This document shows positions 34,090 to 46,300 of a DNA stretch of 64,000 nucleotides, piece by piece (within the stretch, counting starts at the first letter, position 1; each line of letters starts with the position of its first letter). The notes under the pieces are model-generated. The model made no database searches. It was not told where the DNA came from and saw only the letters and a program-made list of their open reading frames with translations. A program made the translations under genes and the position numbers. The DNA comes from Paragordius varius (taxonomy: Eukaryota; Nematomorpha), in the NCBI GenBank assembly GCA_964247055.1, contig OZ176053.1, positions 5,952,001 to 6,016,000 of the forward strand, read 5' to 3'.

Positions 34090-35839
34090 TATTATGTAAA
34101 ATGATTTTATATGGTAAAAATTTTCACGTAAAAATCAAAATCTAGTGATTTGATCAATAAATAGTAATTCTTTCTAATATCCATCAATGTCTTTGCTGTT
34201 TATATTCATATATATAAATCAATGTTACAGCTTAATATAAATAAACAAAGAAGGGAATTTTATATATATATAGCATTTAATACATATAAAAATTGATGAT
34301 TGAAGTGGACATGCAGCAGGATTAATGGATAAATTGTATAAAAGGGTCCCCCTCCTTTTGTTAAAATATATTTTTTACGTATAATAATACAATATAGTAC
34401 GTACCAGTAAGTGTATTTACATTTACAATGGGCAGTACATTCAAAAGACAATATTGAGCAAAAAGAACAGTAATATTAAAACATTTCCACTTGTCAAATC
34501 TGTGTGTGTGTATGTAGAAGGAAGTAAAAATACTAACTAATAATGTTTTAAGATATGCAAAATACAGAACTATAAAAAGGGTTCAAATAACCCTATAGCC
34601 AATGATTTAGTTATAAATGAATTTATTGAGGTAGAAAAAATATGAATAAAATTATTACATGAAATATTGCTTAAATGTAACAACAAATGAATAAAAATAT
34701 TTATCTAACATTTAATTGCATAGAATTCAAATGTACATTACAATAAATTGTTTTGCACATCATTAGTATATAATAATAATAGGTAGTAAGAGGTAACAAT
34801 TAAATTATTATGGTTTTTACACTTAGTACTACACAAATTGCGACAAAAAGGACAGATGTCACCATTTCAACATTATATTTCACAATTTAGGATAAATTCG
34901 ACAAACGGAAATTTAAAAATATATTGTTTGTATTCAGCGAATTATACAATGTGAGTTTTGTAAATTTGGCATTATTGAAGAACTACATACATATTAGGGA
35001 ATGAAAACAAAGAGTACATCACCATTCATTATATTGTTATTATCAATGTTATTGTGACTACATAATCCGTTACAATTTTTCTCCAACAAAATCAATTTTA
35101 AAAGAATTATTTTATTTGTATTCAATAATAAAGAAGAATTTTCCAATTTAAAAATAATCCTATTAACCTAAAAACGAATATGTGAAAATTTTAGAACTAT
35201 TTATTATTATTGAACACGTATATTTCAGACACACTCAATTAAATTAATTTAGTTGTTCAAATCAATTTTTTATAAACTATTTTTACATTTTAATAAGAGT
35301 ATTCGATTCGTTATTTATTTTAAAGTGACATTTTATTTAATTTGGAAAAACTATTTTTTTTATTAATAATAATCTCATTTTTTACGGATGAATAGACCTA
35401 TCAATTTGTAGCATGCATAAATATTCCATCATTATTTTTGGTGGTTGTATTAATATGCCATAACAATTTGCATAGATATTTCAAGTGAAATAGGTCAAGG
35501 GGATAAAAAAATAGAACCATTAACAAATAAATAATTGACTTATAAAAATAAATAAATAAGATGTTAAAATTTCGCGGTCCAATAACTTAAAAGATTAATA
35601 TATAATTGACATACATATATTGCCATAAGTATTTAAATGCTCCTCACACAATAAAATATATGACATAATTACATATAGTTAAAATTGGTCCCAATCTTAT
35701 ATAAAATATTTTTTATTGCCAATTTTAACGGAAAACTTAGATTTATACAATTAAGGGAATTTCCAAATAAAACTTTACGTTAAAAAAACTAATTAAATAT
35801 TAATTTATTATACAAATAATTTTTTTATCATCTACTTAC

Positions 35840-35928
35840 TGCATTTTCCAAATTAATTTCCATGCCTCCCCTTCACATGTCATTTTTGCATCCTTCATTA
35901 AATTATAAATGATTTTTTGAGGTGGCAT
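35840..35928 (-). CDS. Exon-like ORF of unknown gene, doubtful
   Basis: On the minus strand, ATG at 35928 opens MPPQKIIYNLMKDAKMTCEG and reads 29 codons plus 2 bases to a good GTAAGT donor (35839). Its composition is more protein-like than the flanks. It could be a 5' exon of the FRMD4-like gene, but its phase does not fit that gene's first recognised exon, so a bridging exon would be needed. It may also be chance. Confidence 0.25.
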
Positions 35929-36309
35929 ATGACCAAAAAAATTAATAAATAATTGGTTAAGCAACGGAATTCGTGATTTTTTTGGTTATTTGCATCTTTT
36001 ATGCTCTAAAAAATCAATTTATTTTATCCAGCAGGCATGAAAAGCGTTCGTTCTTAAATCATTATTTATTGTCAAAAACTTTTAATTTTTATTCTATATA
36101 TATATATATATTTATACATGTAAATAAAAAACTGTGAAACGGATTAAAGTTTAGATTTTATCTAAAGATTTATTTTGCTCGCTTTAGACACCTATCTTTT
36201 TTATGTTCTATGTCTTTTTTGATCAATTTGAGTTAAGAATTAAAGCATTATAATGATGTTATCTGATAAGGAAATGTTATTCGAAACTTAAAACATCAAT
36301 ATAAATTTA

Positions 36310-36427
36310 CAGTAGCGTATGATGTACAAAATGTTTTTCCATAATTTTATAAACAAAACTTATGTTAAAACCTAGGTAAAAAATTGTTTAATTCCAACCA
36401 TTCGTTGTTTATTATCATACGCTACTG
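36310..36427 (+). mobile_element. 118-bp MITE, TA-flanked
   Basis: Terminal inverted repeats CAGTAGCGTATGAT / ATCATACGCTACTG with TA on both sides (36308-36309, 36428-36429). Related in end sequence to the element at 33918. Confidence 0.85.
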
Positions 36428-37089
36428 TATAATAACGTAATAAAGGAAAAAAGAGAATTTTATTTTTGACAATACACAAACAAATCTCTTCCTGTAAAAA
36501 TAAAATTTTACGATTATAAAATTTATTTATTTTTACACATTATTGTTAAAACAAACAATGATGTACATATACAAATATAATGTAAAAATTGGTCCCATTT
36601 TATTGGAACCATAATTTAATTAGAATGCTAGATGGCTCTTTAAACTGCCAACAAACTCAAGTTACAAAAAATATCAATCTACAAAATATCGGCTGTCCTT
36701 GCAAAGTTAGTATAGCCCGATGCAAATTAGCACGTATTTTTATGCCAGATAATTTAAGCGCCAAAATTTAATATACAAGCAGTGGGAAAATATTTTTTGT
36801 GCCCGTTGCGCAGAATATATATAACTATTTTTTTCCAACGGGGAAATTTTGCTGATGCAATGAAGCTTATATCATATTCTATGGGATTATATAGCAGTGG
36901 TACATACCAAAAAAATTTGAAGGGGCCAAATTAAATAATTTTATTGTAGGACTGTGCACTACATACCAACAAATATTGCAAAGCTGTTTGATATATATAT
37001 ATAAGCAGATATTTATACCTTAAAAAACTACATTAAAAAAATAAGTGAATATTTCAAGGCCATTCTTATATGAAATATATGTTTTAAAT

Positions 37090-37125
37090 CAGGGCTGTCC
37101 AACACAAATTCGAGGACGGCATTTG

Positions 37126-37185
<60 letters not shown>

Positions 37186-37395
37186 ACATTCATAAATAGT
37201 TTATTTGGATTATGAAACTGTACAATGCAAAAGGAATTTAACAATTTTTTCTGGATCTTGTCAATTGGATATACTTATTTAGAAAAATTATTTAAGGAAT
37301 ATTAATTTTAGTAAGATTTTGTGAGCGTATTTTTGCAAATTATAAAATTTTTAGCGGGCCGCACATAAAGTCTGGGCGCGTGTTGGACACCCCTG
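37090..37395 (+). mobile_element. 306-bp non-autonomous hAT element with intact 8-bp target duplication
   Basis: Ends CAGGGCTGTCCAACAC and GTGTTGGACACCCCTG, with a GGGCCGCA box inside, flanked by TTTTAAAT on both sides (37082-37089 and 37396-37403). A long (TA)n tract occupies about 37127-37183. Confidence 0.92.
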
Positions 37396-37839
37396 TTTTA
37401 AATTATTTCAAAACAACGATATCAGGTGTATATTCGACTAACACAACTTTTTAATAGAGACTGGAGATAATTATTTTATGCGTCCTTCAATAAGGGTTTG
37501 GTGAATACTCCTCTACTAAGGGTGCCCAGATAATATGACCTAAACGCAGTACAAAACAAAAAAACCATTCTAATTAATTATATCATATTCTATAATGTTG
37601 AATATGAGCTGTATGTTTGATTAAAACCAATATCTGGAAGCAAAAATTAAATCTAAACCTATTTTTTGCTAAATAATACGTATGGAATTTTTAGGTACGA
37701 ATTCTATAAAAAATTGCCACCCTCAATGGCGTAATTCTTCACAATTAAATATATCTTCTTAGGAAATGAGATAATTATTAATTAGGCAAAAAAAAATTTT
37801 GAAAACTAAAAAGCAATTTTTTCATTAACACTCCATGAG

Positions 37840-39600
37840 CTACTTTTATATCCCAGAGTGATATAAAACTTTATCTCAAAAAGTATTTAAGGTATTATGC
37901 CGAATTTAAAAATATGCTTTTTTAGCCTTTTAGGCGCACACTGCAATTTTTTTTAAAATACGGCTTATGTGAATTTGAGCCGGCTTAATCACATGGATTA
38001 CTAATCGAGGTGATTGAGCTTGGTGAAAGTTTTGAGTCCGGCTTTTTCAGCGGATATCTCGAGAATTAAAGATTTGAAATCTGAAAAACTCTATTAGCCT
38101 AAATAAAGTAAATATAATCTATTTATATGGTAGGTTATGAAAATTTTGAAGATGTATCATTAAAATTTTTCGGGCAAATGCTTACTAAAGTTTATAATGT
38201 TTTGGTGCTTTATTTTTATATATTTAAGCAAGAAATACTAGTCTGATAAATAAGTTATCTTACTATAGTTAAATGGGATTTCCCAAACATGAAAGGGGTG
38301 TACGTGCTATTTTGTAAGCAATTCAATTAAATATTTATAATATCTCAGATATAGACTGGATCATGGATTATGATTAACATATGTTTAAGGGAGGTGATTG
38401 AGTTTTGAGGCGGTAATTTTGAAAATTGATAATGATGGATAACACTTCTTCTAAACGGAATTTATATGTGGGTCTTATTAAAATCCTTATCTCAGACTTT
38501 TTTGCTGCTATTTTTTTTCTATAAATTTTTAAATCACTAATGTAACAGGCAAATAAATGAATATTATGGTGAGAAAATGAAATAAACTTTAAAAAGTTTT
38601 CATGCTACACCAAAAAAATCTTGATATTTTTTAATTTTAATATCAGCTGTTCGTTTCAATTGTGTTTTAGAGCTGTCCCAATTTTAACACTTCGATTCAA
38701 ATTGGGGTATCTAAATACCCCAGACTAAATTTAAATTAATATTTTTTAAAAACTACTGTAGGAAACGGTCCCAATTTAAATTTATGCTTCTATCCTAATA
38801 AAAATTATATAAATATGCCAAAATATCTTGATAAAATTTTGTTTTGAAAAAAAAGTTCCATCTCAAACTACTTCGACGCCATTTTTATTTTACAAAATTT
38901 TTGCAAAATATCGTCTTAATTTAATTTTAAGGGTAAAATTAAAGCTAATTTTTTATATAATTTACATCTAACATTGATAGAAATAGAAAAAGCGGTTTAT
39001 TTTGTATTATTTTTTAATTTTACAATTTGACACATGTCACGTTGACGAAATTTTTACCTTTCGGTTTTAGCTTAAAATAAGTAATATCAAGTTGTACTGA
39101 ATAATTTTTTTTATATATTTCGGTTTATTAATGTTAAATAAGTGCAAAATTTTGCCAATACTTCCATACTTTTTAAAATATTTGATTTTAAACAGGCCTG
39201 GGGTATCCAACTACCCCAATTGAATCGAAGGACTAAAATGAGTGTGTTGTATCCAAGTGTTAAATTCTAGTTGTCACAAAACTGTAAAAAACTTTTTGTA
39301 ATACATGAAGTTTGATAATTAAATTTTAACTAAAACAACTTTAAATATATTTTAACAAAAATGAGCTCTGGAACATAAAACCAACCCAATGTGTCAAATA
39401 GGACAAAAAGGTTAAGAGGTTGTGAAAAACTAACATATGATAACGTATGGGGAAAATTTTATATAACGTAACCGAGGATGAATAAGCTTAAAAACATAGC
39501 GAGCAGCGATGAAGAAGTTTGAAAATTGAATAACCGTTAGGGAAATAAGCTGAAACGTTACATCAAATTACAGGTCATTAGTTAGGTCGTTGCCCATAAA
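37840..39600. repeat. Interspersed repeat family D, copy 1, with a MITE inserted
   Basis: Shares ordered blocks with 58060-58640: TATCCCAGAG, AAAGTATTTAAGGTA, CTTTTAGGCGCA, AACAGGCAAATAAAT, GAGCTGTCCCAATTTTAA, AAAATTGAGCTCTGGA-like and AGGACAAAAAG. The copy is split by MITE C at 38688-39259. No coding sequence recognised. Confidence 0.7.
38688..39259 (+). mobile_element. MITE family C, copy 2 (572 bp, TTAA-flanked)
   Basis: TTAA (38684-38687) then CACTTCGATTCAAATTGGGG, and at the right end GTATCCAAGTG followed by TTAA (39260-39263). Internal palindromes GGGGTATCTAAATACCCC and GGGGTATCCAACTACCCC lie near the ends. The related repeat at about 58440 lacks the insert and reads straight through, giving an empty-site comparison. 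Confidence 0.85.
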
Positions 39601-40318
39601 AATTTGGCTGATTTTATTAAGAAACATCATTAAGTAAAGTTGTAATTGGTTTATGAAAAGATTAAAATTCGGTTTTAATTAAGGTTATAATGCGAATTTA
39701 AATAAAAAGACTAAAACAGTGCTAAAGTATCTAACACCTGGGTCGTTACCTCTAAATAAGACTGATATAGTTTAATAGCGTTACTAAGGTAAAATATATA
39801 TATATATATATATATTTATAAAAATATCCCCTATATCATCTAACAATGTCTAAAAGCTTTCATAATATATTAGCCATGTGTAGTACTATTACTAAAATAA
39901 GTTTATCGTCGTAGATATGATAATAAAGATTTATTTTAAGGTTACTTAAAAAATTTAAATAGTCTACGCTCAAACTATTTCTAATATAATTATTTGAAAT
40001 GCAATATATATCATTACAATAAAAATACCCTTTCAACTGAATATTTTGAATTTCCCTCGTGTCATTTCATCGTAAAAACATATGAATTAAAATAATCACT
40101 ATTATATATCATTGGACCAAAATTTTTATAAAGTAGCCCATTTCCCTATAAATCAACCTATAAGTTATTCAAATATATAAATATTATTTCAATATAACTA
40201 TATATATATTTATTAATTTATATATTATTTTTAAATATAATAATAGCATAAAAGGCTAGTATCACAAATTATATATTGCAATTGATAGATGGTTGAGTAA
40301 ATATTTTTATAATACTTT

Positions 40319-43300
40319 TCATGCACTTAGTGTTCGTTTTCTTTTATTGAGGAATTGAGACATAACCTTATTCGCATCCTTATATAATTGTGGTCTAACA
40401 TTGTACTGATTGTGATAAATGTTTCCAAATTTCTTGTTTATTCTTTGATTATTATCGTTTGGCTGCTTTGAATCCTTGTCTGCTGCCTTACATATTGTAT
40501 CTTTATCACTTTTTATAGATGGTTCTGAGGCAGGAAAAACTAAATCGACATCTGGGTCCATATTTTTAGTTGGAACAGTTTCGATATTAGATTGTGTTTC
40601 AGTAGCTGTTTTAATGTTGGCATTACTACTTTGCTGATATTGTGATGCTGATGGTCTAAGATACCTCTCTAATTTATCTTGTTCAGTTTGAATAAAATGA
40701 TTGACTATATTATCGACAACTTTAGCGTCTTCCTCTTCTAATGGTTCATCTGATTCATCGATAGAACCAAAGTGATTTACATCATTCATGAGGGTAGAAT
40801 ATGAAGAAGGGATTTTAAGGCTTTTCCTGTATTTCTCCTTTGTTCCTTCACCAAAATTTAATCCATTATTTAATGTGGAGGATTTCGGATGCACCAAACT
40901 TCCTATCCGTGGTTTATCAATGTGAGAATGTAGCAATGAGCCATGATGTTGATGATGTTCTTCTGATACATCCCTATCAATTTCATTTTCAAGCTCGAGG
41001 CCCAATTGATTAGAGAGGTGGGCACACTCCTCGGGGTACGAAGAGGTGGAAAGATTTGACAGAGAATTATCATTGTCGCTATTGTCCTAAATCGTAAAAA
41101 TGCATTATATTGTTAATTGGTTTACAATTATAGCAAAATGATATAAAAATCCTGAGAACTCTGATTTTGCATAATAAAGGGGCTTTATAAAATGCGCTTA
41201 CAACTAAAAATTACAATTTTAAAAAAACTATCTAGATTGGGCATATTGTTGTTATATAATATTTTGGCCAAAAGTTGGTATTTTATTAAAAAATTTACAA
41301 AAAAATAACTTCTTTAAATAAAATCTCACATCATAAAAAATGTAAAAATATATTAAAACAAACTTTGTTTTTACAATATTTTAATGGAGTATTTAGCTAT
41401 ATATACAGGTAACAAGGCTGTGTTAGCAAGTTTTTATTTAAAATAAATTATATTAAAAAAGCAAATAAACCTTGAATAATTAAATTGTATTTTATATCAA
41501 ATTATAAACTTCTTTTGGGAAAAATCGAAGCGTATCGTTTTGATTATCCATCATATCATCGAAATCATGGTATAAGTTTTGTGAAGCTAAATATTAAAAG
41601 AATGGCATTTTATTAAACGTCATTTCATATGGAATTATTTATTTATAATGATAATAGAGCGGTATGTAAATTGTTTCTAAAAATTTAATCTTACGTGAAA
41701 AATGCGATGATTTAACATTGTGAGGCTTTTTAATTTTTGATATCATCTCTACCAAATCGGTGAAAGTAGGCGAAAGATTAATCTACATAATGGAATATGA
41801 TTAAATTTTCATAAGTTGCGGTTTTTTCTCATAAAGGAGGTAAAATTATTAACTATACAATATATTTAATATAATATGTTAGTATGTTTACAACTAACCT
41901 TTCCTCGATATCATTAGAAATTAAATACAAAACAAAATAAAATCAATTCCATTTTTTTCAATACATAATAAATAATATAATAATTTGTGAGAAATTTGCC
42001 GACACCTATTATCTTCAAATATTAATTATAGGTAATTCCATATCAATGGACTGAAAATGGACATATAAATTGGAGAGTTTAATAATTTTAATAATAATTT
42101 TCGTATTTTGGCGAAAAATTGGCATATATGAACAATTTAATTATAAAAAAGAATTGTAATAAACATTTAAAAATTTACCATTGCATATGGATGCTTATTA
42201 TCCTTATCGTGAATAAAGAGTTCGTCATAATTTATATTTTGTTTCCATTCTTCAAATGCTTCCTTCCCATACTTATAACCAGTTTGCTAGAAATTTTTAA
42301 AATTGCTAAAATATAATTTGGTAACAGTTAAATTACAATAGGACTAAAATGTCCCCAACATTTAATTAAGATTAAGCATTAAATATTTCCTAGTCTAATT
42401 GAGTAAAGGCAAAAGTCATTCTCTCTTGAAAAAAGAATTTAAATATAAAAAGATTGCAAATATTAACGCACATCATTAATTTGTGACACAACACACAGCA
42501 ATAATAATTTGCGGAAAACTAAATGTTAGCTTAATTTAATTTATATTCCAAAATATCTGGTTAAGATTTATACGCAATATGCAATGAACGGCTAAAATAA
42601 GATTATTAAATCATATACTTATTAATATAAATAAGAAAATCAAAGAATTAAAAACATATTTGTGTAAAATAAAATAAATTGATATGTCAAATACATACCG
42701 ATATTTCATCAAACGAAGCAAATTGCAACGTTTTATAAGCATCAATGGGAGGCCTAAAATATTCACACATCTTATTTTGTTTGATGTCTTGCATCGTTTT
42801 GTTACCTGACACATAAGCCAGCCGCATTTGTACCTCATTCAAGTCGGGAACCTTGTAAAATAATTTTTATATGGAAAGGTTTAAATATTATAATATTTAT
42901 TAAATTGTTTTTACTAATTAAAAAACAATTTAAACAATATTAAAATTTTTAACAGTACACACATATTTCAATTCCTTTTTAACGGTTGCCCAAATTGTGG
43001 AATCGAAACGAGCTGTATTTAAATTTTACAATATTTTTAAATTTGCCCATCAAATAACTAATTCAGTATTTAATACCTATAACAGATAAAAAGATTTTTA
43101 TTAAATTGTTTAGAATATAAATTTTTCACAAATTTTTTACCTTAACAGGCATGCCCCAAGGGAAAAAATATTTTTTCCAAAGTAACCACCATCCCGACAA
43201 TTCATCACCATAGTTTGTGAAATCGTCTCGGTTTTTACTTCCGACATCAACGGCAATAATTATTTTACATCCCATTTTTTTGGCCACATCCGCTAAAATT

Positions 43301-46300
43301 AATTATATATATATATATGGTTTTATTAATATTATTATTTGCTTACATATATGAAATATATTATATTTTATATATTATAGTTGGAAATATGAAAATCCAT
43401 CCAAATCAAATGTAATTTGATCCTCAACAAAGGTAAAACAAATTTAAAATATATCAAATTGAAAATGAAATCAAGAAAAGATCCCTGTAATTTTATTTAT
43501 TATTTATCGATATTGGTAAATTTATCTCTACAGGGTATTCCTCTATTAAACTTAAACTGAGGAAATTTTATAAAGTTGTTTAAAAAAAGAAATGGTTTTA
43601 TCTATTTTTTTTGTCATGAGTATCAATATTTGCCTAATTTTTAACATGACTATATCATTTAGATCATGATAAATCATTACATAGAAAATATAACTTTATT
43701 GTCATAATACCGTACATAACTTAATTTGTGAATCATTTATTTACCAGGCAAATTATTGCAATATCCGCCATCTAACAACAAATGGCCATCAGATGGATCA
43801 CATAATGGCGGTAAATAACCGGATAGGGACATGCTTGCACGCACGTATCGCCAAAGACACCCTAAATTTAATTATGATATGTTAATTTTTCAAAATAAAT
43901 TTTTAACTAACAATTTGCCTTTATATTCTTGTTTAAATTTAATAGTTAAAATATAAGAAAACATTTTAGCATAAAAAGGATTTATATATATTTTTCTTTT
44001 AATTATGCGTATATGTTTAAACTTTATTATTTTCCTAATTTTTACATTGAATTGCAGTTAAATAAATGTAGCAAATTTAATATTCGAATCCAGATAGAAT
44101 TTTGTATTAATTTTTAAGCTAATTATAAAAATAAAGTTACAGCGATATATAGTTGTGCTTAAATATGATTAAAATAGAAAAAAACCTGATGTATGAATTT
44201 TCATATCGTAAGATGAAATATCGGTCGTAACATTAAAGTATGGAATCCACAAATCTTCAATCATTTTATCCTTAAAGACTTGTTCGATGGAATTGTTAAA
44301 AGCCGAACCGGTAAACATGGCTGTGTAAGGGTAAGTTAAATCAGTAACTTTTTTCCATATGGAAGTCATATTCTAATGTATAATTTAAAAAATTGGGTTG
44401 AATCAATGCCTGGAAATGAATATTTTTTTGGGAAAACAAACTAGCATTGAAATTCACATTAAACCACTTCATAAATTAAAAAACCACCCCTATTCATTTG
44501 TTAAGCTGAAAGGCATTTAGTGTTTAATAAAGATTTATTTGCAATCATTAATTTTGACTTATCGGTTATAAAACATTTAAACTTTTAATGAAAATGTTTT
44601 TATTTGCTAAATACGTAAGAAATAGTTAATTATTTATTAGTAATGCAAATTAAAACCACAGTATAATCACAAATACGATAGTTTCGATTCGACAAATGTG
44701 GTATCATAATCAAGTATTTTCAAAATAAAAGATCCCATTAGTGGAAACGAAACTAGTCGTATTTTTGATTATAGTGTATTTTTAATTTGATATTAAATGA
44801 TTTTTAAATTAACCTTTTGTTTTACGCTTAATAATAAAAAAATTCTAATATATTATACTATTTGATATGGATCAAATAAAATTTATTAGAACATACATTA
44901 GACCAATCTCTGGCACGCCTAGTCATATCAACGACGTCGCGATCCTCGGCATAAAGGGCGCCCATAAAAGCTCCAATACTCGTTCCTCCAATCAAATCTA
45001 TCGGGATTCCACATTCTTTCATAGCTTTTATCATGCCGACATGCGCAGCACCTCTGAAAAGAAAAAACAGAGACAATTATAAGATTTTAGTATTTGAGAT
45101 TAAAAACGAAGACCCATTTAAAATAAAAATATCCGTTAATGAAATGTGGAAACTTTCAAAAGTTCGTTATGAGGGATTCATTAGTAAGGAGTGGCTAATA
45201 TAATTAATTAACTAATTTATTAAACGTAAGCTTGATTATAAAATGTAAAAATGACTTTTATACATATCAAAATATCAAAAGCGTAACCTGGCTCCTCCTC
45301 CACCCAAGACAAGGCCAATAGATGATCCCGTTAGGAATCTCGCCAATCGATAAAAATCGTTGTCACAAAATTCAATGTTACGCTTGATGATAAGGGCCTG
45401 TAGTAATAATTAAATATGGTTTGTTCATGCTTTTTTGGATTAAAGTTATCTAATATCAATTTATAGATGGTAGACATCCTAATAAATAGAGGTTGCATTT
45501 AAAAAATGTTTCATTTTTAGAAACCTATTGATGTGGGGCTAATGTTGAGTGCTATTAATTTTTGCAAATGACCAATTAACAAAAAACGTAACTTATACAA
45601 TTATTTTATATAATATATTTGCCATAATGAAAAAACATTCGCATATAAAACCAAATTTATAATTGTTTGTAAATTTAAAAAATATAATTTTTACCTTAAT
45701 TTCATCTTCAGTTTTATCTTTCAGCTTTTCCGGATTAAAATTTGACGCGTGATACAAGAGGTCCATGTAAAAATCACCCTAAATATAAAATAAACCATAA
45801 ATAATTATTAAAAATTTTATAACTAAATTTTAAAATAAGTCAGTGAATAATTACATCATAATCAAATCGTTGTCCCGGAAAAATAGCATTTTTATCTTCG
45901 AAAAACCTGGGATCAAATACGCTTTGACGTTTACCATTTTTGGGATTATTAGAGGTCCAGGTTTGGTAGTTATTTATACCCCCAAAATTTTGAACTTGAA
46001 CGGAATTCTAACCAAACATATTATTTGAAAAGTTTGGTAATATATCTAACATTTAAACAGAACATTCAAAACCAAGCCCATTTTATTGAAATTACAAAAA
46101 TGAAAAATTAGGTTTATTGGGATTAATATTCAATAACTTTATTTAAAGTTAATATATATGAAAACATAATGATTCAGATATCATCTATATTAAACATAAG
46201 TGTACTATCCGGATTTTTATAAAAGATTTTTTTATGTTTTACGTTTCTTAAATGACCATTTCCATAGGGTGATCTCGGTGGTTTGGTTATTGGCTCTTCA

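Larger units (their letters stand above)
30999..40318. other. Nine-kilobase stretch without a convincing gene
   Basis: It lies between the 5' end of the FRMD4-like gene and the 3' end of the NTE gene. I find MITEs, an hAT element, a hAT-like relic, a longer repeat family and TA microsatellites (listed separately). There is one exon-like ORF at 35840-35928. The 5' UTR exon(s) and promoter of the FRMD4-like gene should be here but cannot be placed. Confidence 0.5.

Noticed and set aside
33877-34104. 75-codon ORF
   Set aside because: It is the read-through of a palindromic MITE with 35-bp inverted ends.
42965-43030. Minus-strand exon-like stretch ([14 protein letters not shown]) between NTE exons
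   Set aside because: Conserved NTE sequence joins exon 43292-43141 directly to 42851-42699 in phase 0 and leaves no room for it.
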